From Terrimesophilobacter sp036833635 (lineage in GTDB: Bacteria > Actinomycetota > Actinomycetes > Actinomycetales > Microbacteriaceae): a stretch of DNA of 26,150 nt. This document shows positions 7,406 to 14,397 of the stretch, piece after piece. A model generated the notes under the pieces. The model saw only the letters and a list, made by a program, of their open reading frames with translations. It was not told the origin of the DNA and did not search any database. Location of the stretch: assembly GCA_036833635.1 (NCBI GenBank), contig DAITPJ010000022.1:1-26150 (forward strand). The letters run 5' to 3'. The position numbers were made by a program, and so were the translations under genes. The first letter of the stretch is position 1; every line of letters starts with the position of its first letter.

Positions 7406-8626
7406 GTGGCCAATCCGAGAATCCTGACCACCCAGGTGGCGATCGTCGGGGGCGGCCCCGCCGGGCAGCTGCTGTCCCACCTGCTTCGACGCTCCGGCAT
7501 CGACAGCGTCGTCGTCGAACTTCGCGATCGGGAGTACACGATCCAGCGCGTGCGCGCGGGCGTGCTCGAGCACGGGGCCGTCGAGTTGCTGCGCGACGCA
7601 GGCCTGGGGGAGCGCCTCGACCGCGAGGGCCAGGAGCACCACGGCATCAACCTGCAGTTCGACGGCGAACGCCACAACATCTCCTTCCACGACCTCATCG
7701 GCCGCTCGGTGTGGGTATACGGGCAGCAGGAGGTCATCAAGGACCTCATGAAGGCGCACGACGAAGCTGGAACGCCGGCGCTCTACAGCGTCTCGGATGT
7801 TCGCGTCGACGGCATCCTGACCGACAAACCGACCGTCCACTTCATGCAGGATGGCCTGGAGCACGAACTTCACGCCGACTTCGTCGTGGGGTCGGATGGC
7901 GCCCACGGCGTGTGCCGGCCGAGCATCCCCGCCGAGCACAAGAAGACCTACCGGCGTGACTACCCGTTCGGCTGGCTGGGCATCCTCGCCAACGTGCACC
8001 CGTCGACCGAGGAGCTCATCTACTCGCTCCACGAGCGCGGGTTCGCGATGCACAGCATGCGCTCGGAGAAGGTCTCGCGGCTCTACCTGCAGGTCGACCC
8101 GCACGACGATGTGGCCAACTGGTCCGATGAGCGCATCTGGGACGAGTTGGACATCCGCTTGGGGCTCCCCGGCTGGACGCTGCACCGCGGCGAGATCTTC
8201 GACAAGAACATCACGCCCATGCACAGCTTCGTGAGCGACCCGATGCGCTACGGGCGCCTCTTCCTCGCGGGCGACTCCGCACACATCGTGCCGCCGACGG
8301 GGGCGAAGGGTCTCAATCTCGCGATCGCGGATGCCGCCTACCTGCACGAGGCGCTCGCCGACTGGTACCGCGACGGAAGCGAGAAGGGGCTCGACGAGTA
8401 CTCGTCGCGGTCGCTCCAGCGCGTCTGGCAGATCCAGTACTTCTCGCGCTGGATGACCCGGATGCTGCACCGCTTCGACGAGTCGGCTGCGGGCGGCGAC
8501 CCTGAGAATGTCGACTACGACTACCACGTGCAGCTCGGCCAGCTGCGGCTGCTCACAACGTCGGAGCGGGCGATGGCGCACCTCGCGGAGGTCTACACCG
8601 GGCTGCCGATGCTCACGAGCCGCTGA
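7406..8626 (+). CDS. pobA: 4-hydroxybenzoate 3-monooxygenase
   Basis: 406 residues from GTG 7406, with a GAGAGGA ribosome site at 7392-7398. FAD motifs: GGGPAG at residues 15-20, GSDGAHGVC at 162-170 and the GD motif GRLFLAGDSAHIVPPTGAKG at 283-302. These, with RAGVLEHG near residue 50 and VSRLYLQVD near 223, match the classical Pseudomonas p-hydroxybenzoate hydroxylase along its length (394 residues there). It converts 4-hydroxybenzoate to protocatechuate using NAD(P)H and O2, feeding the pcaHG dioxygenase encoded 3 kb downstream on the other strand. It converges with pcaC; the gap holds an inverted pair of REP-like elements. Confidence 0.96.
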   Translation: MANPRILTTQVAIVGGGPAGQLLSHLLRRSGIDSVVVELRDREYTIQRVRAGVLEHGAVELLRDAGLGERLDREGQEHHGINLQFDGERHNISFHDLIGRSVWVYGQQEVIKDLMKAHDEAGTPALYSVSDVRVDGILTDKPTVHFMQDGLEHELHADFVVGSDGAHGVCRPSIPAEHKKTYRRDYPFGWLGILANVHPSTEELIYSLHERGFAMHSMRSEKVSRLYLQVDPHDDVANWSDERIWDELDIRLGLPGWTLHRGEIFDKNITPMHSFVSDPMRYGRLFLAGDSAHIVPPTGAKGLNLAIADAAYLHEALADWYRDGSEKGLDEYSSRSLQRVWQIQYFSRWMTRMLHRFDESAAGGDPENVDYDYHVQLGQLRLLTTSERAMAHLAEVYTGLPMLTSR

Positions 8627-8642
8627 CGCTGCCCGGCTTCGC

Positions 8643-8678
8643 TGGTTGAGTAGCGCCCGAAGGGCGCGTATCGAAACC
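8643..8678 (+). repeat. REP-like element, copy A
   Basis: GGTTGAGTAG (8644-8653), then a hairpin GCGCCC-GAA-GGGCGC (8653-8667), then GTATCGAAACC (8668-8678). It lies 17 bp after the pobA stop and faces copy B. In this pair it may act as a bidirectional transcript end. Confidence 0.85.
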
Positions 8679-8695
8679 CCGTGCGATGTCGTCGT

Positions 8696-8730
8696 GGTTT
8701 CGATACGGTCGCGGCGCGACCTACTCAACC
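8696..8730 (-). repeat. REP-like element, copy B, overlapping the 3' end of pcaC
   Basis: Reverse orientation: GGTTTCGATAC (8696-8706), hairpin GGTCGC-GGC-GCGACC (8707-8721), then TACTCAACC (8722-8730). Its GGTTGAGTAG arm is read in frame by pcaC as Val-Glu-stop, so the element forms the gene's last codons. Confidence 0.85.
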
Positions 8731-9110
8731 GGCGGGTGCCGTTCCGCGAGCACCTCCTGCGCGATGCGAAACGCCGAGTTCGCAGCAGGCACCCCGCAGT
8801 AGATGCCGGACTGAAGGATGATCTCCTTGAGCTCGTCCTGGCTCAACCCGTTCGTGATCGCGGCGCGGATGTGCATCGCGAGCTCCTCGAAGTGACCGTG
8901 CGCGATGAGCGCCGTGATCGTGATCGCACTGCGGATGCGCCGGTCGAGGCCAGGCCGTGACCACACGTCGCCCCAGGCGTAGCGCGTGATGAAGTCCTGG
9001 AAATCGGCCGTGAACTCGGTCGTCCCGGCGTTCGCCCGGTCGACGTGGGCGTCGCCCAGCACGGCCCTCCGCACCGCCATGCCCTGCTCGTGCCGTTCGC
9101 GGTCATCCAT
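8721..9110 (-). CDS. pcaC: 4-carboxymuconolactone decarboxylase
   Basis: 129 residues from ATG 9110 (MDDRERHEQGMAVRRAVLG), the usual length for PcaC. The AhpD-like/CMD helical core is clear: WGDVWSRPGLDRRIRSA, HGHFEELAMHIRAAITNG and ELKEIILQSGIYCGVPAAN. It decarboxylates gamma-carboxymuconolactone to 3-oxoadipate enol-lactone. The start overlaps the end of pcaD by 8 bp in a different frame. In Rhodococcus and Streptomyces these two activities are one fused protein (PcaL) in the same D-then-C order; here they are separate. The last codons GTT GAG TAG come from the REP-like copy B. Confidence 0.94.
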   Translation of the reverse strand: MDDRERHEQGMAVRRAVLGDAHVDRANAGTTEFTADFQDFITRYAWGDVWSRPGLDRRIRSAITITALIAHGHFEELAMHIRAAITNGLSQDELKEIILQSGIYCGVPAANSAFRIAQEVLAERHPPVE

Positions 9111-9897
9111 GACTCTGCTCCTTCGTGCGGGAGGTGCTCCTGATGAGGTCATCGAGCAAGTCGGCGACGCGCTCGGGCTGCTCCGCGGGAGCGAGGTGCC
9201 CGGCGTCAGGGACGACGACAGCGCGACCGCCTGGGATGGCCTGCGCGAACCGCTCGACGGCATCCGGGGTCGCCACGGTGTCGAACTCGCCGGAGATGCC
9301 GAGGAACGGGGTCGTGATCCGGGCGAGCTGATCCCGGGCGTCGTACTCCGCGAGCACCTCGCAGCACAGGGCGTAGCTCTCATCGTCGGCGTCGCTCAGC
9401 ACGTGCAGCAGCGCGCTCGAGACCCGCGGGCTCCGCTCGATGAAGCCCGGCGCGAACCATCGTCCAGCAGACGGCACGACGAGCGCCGCGGTCGACTGGG
9501 CGCGCACGAGCGCTGCCCGATCCCTCCACGCCGGCGACTCCCCGAACTTCGGCACGGAGCAGATCGCCGTGAGGGATGCGAGACGATCCGGATGGCGCAG
9601 TGCAAGTTCAACTCCGACCGCTCCGCCCAGCGAGACCCCCGCGAAGTGGAACGTCGTGGCTCCCTGCTCGTCGGCGAGCCGGACGACCGCGTCGGCGAGG
9701 TCGCTCAGGGCGAACCGCTCGCTCGCCGGGCGCGACAGGCCATGGCCAGGCAGGTCCCAGCTCAGGATCGAGTATCGCGGTGCGAGAAGCTCGGTCGCGG
9801 CGTCCCACAGCGGTGCGGCCGTACCGAGCGAGGGGCCCAGCACGAGCACCGGCCCGCCCGCGCCCGACCTCGTCGCGGTCAGTTCGGGGACGGTCAT
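9103..9897 (-). CDS. pcaD: 3-oxoadipate enol-lactonase
   Basis: 264 residues from ATG 9897 (MTVPELTATRSGAGGPVLVL), an alpha/beta hydrolase of typical PcaD length. The triad is Ser89 in FAGVSLGGAVG, Asp206 in SGEFDTVATPD and His234 in DAGHLAPAEQ; GPSLGTAAPLWD forms the oxyanion region. It hydrolyses 3-oxoadipate enol-lactone to 3-oxoadipate. The start overlaps the pcaB stop (ATGA), and its 3' end overlaps pcaC by 8 bp. The same frame stays open far upstream, but that stretch is the reverse reading of pcaB. Confidence 0.94.
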   Translation of the reverse strand: MTVPELTATRSGAGGPVLVLGPSLGTAAPLWDAATELLAPRYSILSWDLPGHGLSRPASERFALSDLADAVVRLADEQGATTFHFAGVSLGGAVGVELALRHPDRLASLTAICSVPKFGESPAWRDRAALVRAQSTAALVVPSAGRWFAPGFIERSPRVSSALLHVLSDADDESYALCCEVLAEYDARDQLARITTPFLGISGEFDTVATPDAVERFAQAIPGGRAVVVPDAGHLAPAEQPERVADLLDDLIRSTSRTKEQSHG

Positions 9898-11264
9898 GGC
9901 ATCCTTCCGACATGCGCGAGGGCCGCGTCGATGAGCGCATCGCTCGCGCCGAGGTAGCCGAGCGGGTCGAGCAGGTCCCGGATGCGGTCGTCGCCCCAGT
10001 CGGGAAGCTCGGCCAGGATGCGGTCGGCCAGGGTCGAGGGGTCGTCGAGCGACGCGGTGACCATGGACTTCACGCGGTCGGCGCCGAGGATCGGCCCGAG
10101 AACGAGATTGAGCCGCTCGCTCACGATGAGCGGGCCGGTGAGCTCGAGGTTGGCGCGCATCCGATCCGCATCGACCTTCAGGCCGGGGAGGAGCTCCGCG
10201 GCGAGCGACGCGGCGCCGCCCACGAGGCGAAGGAGGTCTCGTAGCGCCTGCCATTCGGCGTGCCATGCGCCGTCCGGTCGTTCGTCGACCGCGATGGCGC
10301 TGCTGTGCAGCTCTGCGGCGCGGCCAGGGATCGCCCTCGCGACCGAGTTGATGAGCACGCTGCGGGCAGGGTTCTGCTTCTGCGGCATCGCGCTCGAGCC
10401 GCCACCGGTCTCCTCGCGAAGCTCCCCGATCTCGGTGCGGGACAGGAGCGCCACGTTCGCCGCGATCCTGCCGAGGGCGACGCCGGCCCCGGAGAGGGCG
10501 TCGGCGAGCCTGAGTATCGGTGTGCGCGCGGTGTGCCAGGGCAGCGGGGGCGACTGCAGCCCCAGGCGCGCGGCGTACCGCTCGACGAGCTCGAGCTCGC
10601 GCCCCGGTGCGAGCTCGCGGAACGACGCGAGCGTGCCGGCGGCGCCGCCGAGCTGGGCGGGCAGGGCATCGGCGACCGCGGAAAGGAGCCCTGCGGCATC
10701 CGAGACCATGACGAGCCAACCGGCCGCTTTCAGCCCGAACGTCGTAGGGACGCTGTGCTGGGTGAGGGTCCGCGCCGCCATCGGGGTTCCCCGGTGCGCG
10801 TCGGCCAGATCGGCGAGGGCAGAGACGGCGGTCTCGAGATCGTCGATGACGATCCGGATGCCGCGCTGCGCCACCAGGATGAGGGCGGTGTCGAGGACGT
10901 CCTGGCTCGTCGCGCCGAGATGCACGAAGCGCGCGGCGTCGGCGTCCGCCTCGGCGACGGCCGCCTTCAGGTCTCCGACGAGCGGTATGACCGGATTGCC
11001 GCCGGCGCGGGCTCGTACGGCGAGTGCGACCGGGTCGAAGCGGGCGCTTCCGGCGACGTCGCCGATGAGCTGCGCCGCGGCATCCGGAACGACCCCCAGC
11101 TCGGAATGGGCCGCGGCCAGCGCGACCTCGGCGTCGAGCATCGCGCGCAGGAAGGCAAGGTCCCCGGTCGCGTCGGCGACGGGAGTCCCGGCCCAGGCCG
11201 GCGAGAGCAGTCCGACATCCGCCGAGGCGGGCAGGTCATCGGCGGTCAGGTCATCCGAAGTCAA
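9894..11264 (-). CDS. pcaB: 3-carboxy-cis,cis-muconate cycloisomerase
   Basis: 456 residues of the fumarase/aspartase superfamily. The signature SSAMPQKQNPAR is at residues 290-301, and FVHLGATSQDVLDTA near 113 is the first conserved block. The enzyme cycloisomerises 3-carboxymuconate to 4-carboxymuconolactone. The first codon is TTG at 11262-11264, overlapping pcaG by 14 bp. No in-frame ATG or GTG is seen until residue 42, past conserved sequence. A GAGGAG in the pcaG tail about 12 nt upstream could serve as ribosome site, so TTG is the best available choice. Confidence 0.93.
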   Translation of the reverse strand: MTSDDLTADDLPASADVGLLSPAWAGTPVADATGDLAFLRAMLDAEVALAAAHSELGVVPDAAAQLIGDVAGSARFDPVALAVRARAGGNPVIPLVGDLKAAVAEADADAARFVHLGATSQDVLDTALILVAQRGIRIVIDDLETAVSALADLADAHRGTPMAARTLTQHSVPTTFGLKAAGWLVMVSDAAGLLSAVADALPAQLGGAAGTLASFRELAPGRELELVERYAARLGLQSPPLPWHTARTPILRLADALSGAGVALGRIAANVALLSRTEIGELREETGGGSSAMPQKQNPARSVLINSVARAIPGRAAELHSSAIAVDERPDGAWHAEWQALRDLLRLVGGAASLAAELLPGLKVDADRMRANLELTGPLIVSERLNLVLGPILGADRVKSMVTASLDDPSTLADRILAELPDWGDDRIRDLLDPLGYLGASDALIDAALAHVGRMP

Positions 11265-11811
11265 GGAATACCGTCTCCTCGTCGCCCTGCAGGTGGAAGT
11301 CGTGATGCAGGGACCCGTCCGGCTGGCGGGTTGCCATCAGGGTAGCCCGTCGATCGGCGGTGAGCGAGGAGAGGAGCGGGTCTTTCGCCGCGAGCTCGTC
11401 GAAGCCCGGAAGGTAGATGCGCGTATGCAGCTTGTCGGTGAGCCCGCGCGCGAACACGATGGCGGCGAAGAACGGCGCGGAGGAGGAGCCGGGGAGCGTG
11501 CCGGGCTCGAGAGTCGTGAACGAGTACCGCCCGTCGCGCGTCGTGGCCGACCGGCCGAAGCCCGTGAAGGTATAGCCGTCGCGGTGGATCGAGCCGCGCG
11601 CAGAGACGAGCTCGCCCTGCCCATCCGGCTGCCACAGTTCGACGAGCGCATCCGGAACAGGTTGACCGGCGCCGTCGAAGACGTGCCCGGTGAGGCGCAC
11701 GGCACCCGGGTGGTGGGCGGGAACGAGGTCTTCACCACCGTCGTAGGGCAGGGCGTATCCGAAGAACGGGCCGACGGTCTGGCCGGCGGTGGGGCGCAGC
11801 TTCTCACTCAT
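11251..11811 (-). CDS. pcaG: Protocatechuate 3,4-dioxygenase, alpha subunit
   Basis: 186 residues from ATG 11811, which overlaps the pcaH stop as ATGA. PTAGQTVGPFFGYALPYDGG opens the subunit as in other PcaG proteins. LVELWQPDGQGEL, DGRYSFTTLEPG and HTRIYLPGF are the conserved blocks of the intradiol dioxygenase fold. The alpha subunit lacks the full iron ligand set, as expected, and pairs with the beta subunit encoded immediately upstream. The complex opens the protocatechuate ring to 3-carboxy-cis,cis-muconate. Confidence 0.95.
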   Translation of the reverse strand: MSEKLRPTAGQTVGPFFGYALPYDGGEDLVPAHHPGAVRLTGHVFDGAGQPVPDALVELWQPDGQGELVSARGSIHRDGYTFTGFGRSATTRDGRYSFTTLEPGTLPGSSSAPFFAAIVFARGLTDKLHTRIYLPGFDELAAKDPLLSSLTADRRATLMATRQPDGSLHHDFHLQGDEETVFLDFG

Positions 11812-12584
11812 GACTCGTCCCCTTCCGGCTCGGTCCACGTGCGTTGCGGGCCGGTGAGCACGATGTCCCAGCGATAGCCGAGCGACCATTCCGGCGAGGT
11901 GAGTGTGTGGTCGTAGTCCGCGACGAGTCGGGCGCGGGCACGTTCGTCGACGATCGAGTTGTAGATCGGGTCGAGTGGGAAGAGAGGGTCGCCTGGGAAG
12001 TACATCTGCGTCACGATGCGCTGCGTGAACGCGTTGCCGAAGAGCGAGAAGTGGATGTGGGCAGGTCGCCAGGCGTTCGTGTGGTTCTTCCACGGGTAGG
12101 CGCCCGGCTTGATCGTCACGAAACGGTAGCTGCCGTCATCACCCGTGATCGCGCGCCCGGTGCCGGTGAAGTTCGGGTCGATGGGAGCTGGATGCTGGTC
12201 CCGCTTGTGGATGTACCGCCCGGCCGAGTTCGCCTGCCACACTTCGACGAGCTGGTTGCGCACCGGCCGCCCCTCGCCGTCGAGCACGCGCCCTGTCACC
12301 AGGATGCGCTCGCCGAGCGGCTCGCCGGTGTGCTGGAGGGTCAGGTCGGCCTCTACCTCCGCGACGTCGGTGTGGCCGAACGCGGGGGAGACGAGCTCGA
12401 TCGTCTCGGGGTCGACGTGATGGAGATCCTTGGTCGGATGCCGCAGGACGCTGCTGCGGTAGGGCGGGTAGTCGAGGGTCGTACGATCGTTGACCGGTTT
12501 CCCGGCTTTCAGCGCAGCCTCGTAGGCGGCTTTCCTCGCGGCGATCTCGGCGGTGATCTCATCCTGGGTGGAGAGTGCGGGCAC
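11808..12584 (-). CDS. pcaH: Protocatechuate 3,4-dioxygenase, beta subunit
   Basis: 258 residues from GTG 12584, with an AAGGAAGGA ribosome site about 7 nt upstream. The Fe(III) ligands are present: Tyr124 (AGRYIHKRD), Tyr163 (KPGAYPWKNH), His176 and His178 (RPAHIHFSLFG), with active-site Arg173. Their spacing (39, 13, 2) is exactly that of Tyr408, Tyr447, His460 and His462 in the Pseudomonas enzyme. It heads the operon pcaH-G-B-D-C, in which all junctions overlap. Transcription probably starts just downstream of the IclR gene at 12651, where a palindromic operator precedes a TTGAAT -35 candidate. Confidence 0.96.
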   Translation of the reverse strand: MPALSTQDEITAEIAARKAAYEAALKAGKPVNDRTTLDYPPYRSSVLRHPTKDLHHVDPETIELVSPAFGHTDVAEVEADLTLQHTGEPLGERILVTGRVLDGEGRPVRNQLVEVWQANSAGRYIHKRDQHPAPIDPNFTGTGRAITGDDGSYRFVTIKPGAYPWKNHTNAWRPAHIHFSLFGNAFTQRIVTQMYFPGDPLFPLDPIYNSIVDERARARLVADYDHTLTSPEWSLGYRWDIVLTGPQRTWTEPEGDES

Positions 12585-12607
12585 GGCAGAGTCCTTCCTT
12601 CGATGCG

Positions 12608-12636
12608 AGAGTGACAGGATCGCTCGGGGGATTCAA
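12608..12636 (-). promoter_or_regulatory. Weak promoter candidate for pcaHGBDC
   Basis: TTGAAT (12631-12636, minus strand) with CACTCT (12608-12613) 17 bp downstream. The -10 is poor, which would fit an activated promoter. The operator at 12645-12659 ends 9 bp upstream of the -35, a position typical for activator binding. Confidence 0.35.
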
Positions 12637-12644
12637 CGATCGCC

Positions 12645-12659
12645 TTCCACTCAGTGGAA
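12645..12659. promoter_or_regulatory. Perfect palindromic operator TTCCACTCAGTGGAA (pcaH side)
   Basis: Seven-bp perfect arms (TTCCACT/AGTGGAA) around one base. It includes the stop codon of the IclR gene (12651-12653) and lies upstream of the pcaH promoter candidate. A near-identical site (13445-13459) lies at the other end of that IclR gene, which strongly suggests it is that protein's operator. Confidence 0.7.
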
Positions 12660-13436
12660 GCGGTCGACGCCTTCTTTCGCGAGGAGGGCGGCCAGGTCGT
12701 CGGCCAGCCCGGCCGCCGCCCGTACGAGCACGGGGACGAGGCGCGCGGCATCCGCCTTCGCGGTGTGCGTCACAACGCCCACGGCGGCGACGGGCGTTCC
12801 GTGCGGCCCGGCGACCGGAACAGCGAGGGAGGTATTGCCCAGCGTCTGCTCCTGGCGGGTCACGCTGTAGCCGCGGTCGCGAATCTCGCGCAACTGCGCG
12901 CGCAGGCGCGGCTCCGCGGTGATCGAGAACTTGGTGGGGCGTTCGAGCCTGCGGGCGAAATAGGCGGAGAGGAACGCCTCGGGCTGCCAGGCGAGCAGCA
13001 CCTTGCCGACACCCGTCGTGTGGAGCGGGAGCCGTCCGCCCATCCTGCTCATCGTCGGCACCGATGTGGGCCCCACGAGCCGTGCCACGTAGAGCGCGTC
13101 CCGCCCGTCGAGGATCGCGAAGTGCACGTTCTCGGCGGTCGCCTCGTAGAGCGTGAGCAGCCACGGGAGCGCCGTCTCGCGCAGTTCGAGACTGATCGGG
13201 CTCGCCTCGCCGAGCTCCCACAGGCGGCGGCCGATCGCGTAGCGGCCGTCGTCGTCGCGGTCGACGAGGCCGGCCCTTGCGAGCTCGGCGAGCATCCGGT
13301 GGGTCGTCGAGGCGGCGAGCCCGGCCCGTGCGGAGAGTTCGGTGAGGGTGAGGCGCCGGTGGGACTCGTCGAAGGCGGTGAGGATGCGTGCCGTGCGCGC
13401 GATGACCGAGTCACTGTCTGCCGCGCCCCCTGCCAT
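12651..13436 (-). CDS. IclR-family regulator of the protocatechuate operon
   Basis: 261 residues from ATG 13436 (MAGGAADSDSVIARTARIL). Helix-turn-helix at about residues 25-55 (LTLTELSARAGLAASTTHR); effector domain with LPLHTTGVGKVLLAW and NTSLAVPVAGPHG segments. It is followed after 66 bp by pcaH, in the same direction. Matching 15-bp palindromes lie at both ends of the gene: one over its own -10 and one upstream of the pcaH -35 candidate. The simplest reading is autorepression plus activation of pcaHGBDC, as known for PcaR/PcaU-type IclR proteins. The effector is unknown; protocatechuate or 3-oxoadipate would be usual. In-frame sequence upstream of 13436 is interrupted by the REP-like element and is not considered coding. 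Confidence 0.9.
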   Translation of the reverse strand: MAGGAADSDSVIARTARILTAFDESHRRLTLTELSARAGLAASTTHRMLAELARAGLVDRDDDGRYAIGRRLWELGEASPISLELRETALPWLLTLYEATAENVHFAILDGRDALYVARLVGPTSVPTMSRMGGRLPLHTTGVGKVLLAWQPEAFLSAYFARRLERPTKFSITAEPRLRAQLREIRDRGYSVTRQEQTLGNTSLAVPVAGPHGTPVAAVGVVTHTAKADAARLVPVLVRAAAGLADDLAALLAKEGVDRFH

Positions 13437-13443
13437 GGGGCCA

Positions 13444-13459
13444 ATTCTACTGAGTGGAA
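13444..13459 (-). promoter_or_regulatory. Leaderless promoter (TAGAAT) and overlapping operator of the third IclR gene
   Basis: On the minus strand TAGAAT (13444-13449) ends 7 nt before ATG 13436. The operator copy TTCTACT-G-AGTGGAA (13445-13459) differs by one arm base from a perfect palindrome and overlaps that -10. Binding here would block the gene's own transcription. REP-like copy C lies where a -35 would be expected. Confidence 0.6.
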
Positions 13460-13468
13460 CATTCTCGC

Positions 13469-13506
13469 TGGTTGAGTAGCCGGGCGCAGCCCGGCGTATC
13501 GAAACC
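13469..13506 (+). repeat. REP-like element, copy C
   Basis: GGTTGAGTAG (13470-13479), hairpin GCCGGGC-GCA-GCCCGGC (13479-13495), GTATCGAAACC (13496-13506). It lies in the 103-bp divergent gap between the third IclR gene and the nitrilase-family gene. Confidence 0.85.
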
Positions 13507-13526
13507 CGCCGCTCGAGTCGGCCTCG

Positions 13527-13532
13527 TAAGCT
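13527..13532 (+). promoter_or_regulatory. Putative leaderless -10 (TAAGCT) of the nitrilase-family gene
   Basis: TAAGCT ends 7 nt before ATG 13540 and no ribosome site is visible, consistent with transcription starting at the start codon. Confidence 0.35.
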
Positions 13533-13539
13533 GTACGTC

Positions 13540-14364
13540 ATGCCTGACGACTCGATCGCCATCGCCGTCGCCCAGTTCGCACCGGGCGACGACACGGCGA
13601 AGAACCTCGCGGACATCCGCACACTTGCGGTCCGCGCGGTCGACCGCGGCGCGAAGCTCGTCGTCTTCCCCGAGTACTCGTCGTTCTTCGTCGCCGAGTT
13701 GGGCGCTCGCTCGGTCGAGGCGGCCGAGCCCCTCGACGGCCCGTTCGCGACCGCCCTCGCGGCTCTTGCTTCCGAACTCGGCGTCCATCTCGTCGCGGGC
13801 ATGCTCGAGACCACGGCAGACCCGAAAAGGTTCTCCAACACGATCGTCGCGTTCGACGCATCCGGCACGCTCGTGGCGAAGTACCGCAAGGTTCATCTCT
13901 ACGATGCGTTCGGCCAGAAGGAATCCGACTGGGTCGTGCCCGGCGCGATCGAGGAACCGGAGACCTTCGCGCTCGGCGGCGTCACGGTCGGCCTTCAGAC
14001 CTGCTACGACATCCGCTTCCCCGAGGTCACGCGCCGCATCGTCGACGCCGGTGCCGACCTCGTGCTTCTGCCGAGCGAGTGGGTTCGTGGCCCGCTCAAA
14101 GAGCACCACTGGCGCACCCTCGTCACGGCGCGCGCGCTCGAGAACACGATCTATCTCGCCGCCCCGGACCAGGCGCCGCCGGTCGGTGCGGGCAACAGCA
14201 TGATCGTCGACCCCATGGGCGTCGAGCTCGCCACGATCGGCGACGCAACGGATGTCGCCATCGCCTGGATCTCGCCCGCACGCATCGCCGAGGTGCGCGC
14301 CGTGAATCCCGCGCTCGCACTCCGTCGCTTCATGGTAGTTCCGGTTCATCGGACGAGTGCGTAG
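13540..14364 (+). CDS. Carbon-nitrogen hydrolase, nitrilase superfamily (Nit-type amidase)
   Basis: A 274-residue single-domain nitrilase-superfamily protein. The Glu-Lys-Cys triad is complete: Glu45 in LVVFPEYSSF, Lys117 in KYRKVHLYDAFG and Cys155 in GLQTCYDIRFPE. The family hydrolyses amides or nitriles in the cytoplasm. The YDIRFPE context resembles the Nit1/Nit2-like omega-amidase and deaminated-thiol amidase branch rather than true nitrilases. The substrate is not readable from sequence. It is transcribed alone, 34 bp before the receiver-deacetylase gene on the same strand, so read-through into the signalling cassette is possible. Confidence 0.85.
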   Translation: MPDDSIAIAVAQFAPGDDTAKNLADIRTLAVRAVDRGAKLVVFPEYSSFFVAELGARSVEAAEPLDGPFATALAALASELGVHLVAGMLETTADPKRFSNTIVAFDASGTLVAKYRKVHLYDAFGQKESDWVVPGAIEEPETFALGGVTVGLQTCYDIRFPEVTRRIVDAGADLVLLPSEWVRGPLKEHHWRTLVTARALENTIYLAAPDQAPPVGAGNSMIVDPMGVELATIGDATDVAIAWISPARIAEVRAVNPALALRRFMVVPVHRTSA

Positions 14365-14397
14365 TCTGGACCCAGACGTTCGATCCTGGGGGAGACG

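Noticed and set aside
9898..10719. A 274-residue N-terminal extension of PcaD
   Set aside because: It would lie wholly inside pcaB in another frame and is very Arg/Pro-rich. The PcaD fold starts at ATG 9897, coupled to the pcaB stop.
13437..13889. An N-terminal extension of the third IclR protein up to 13889
   Set aside because: The frame is open but opposite the nitrilase-family gene and crosses the REP-like copy C and the promoter; the IclR fold starts after ATG 13436.
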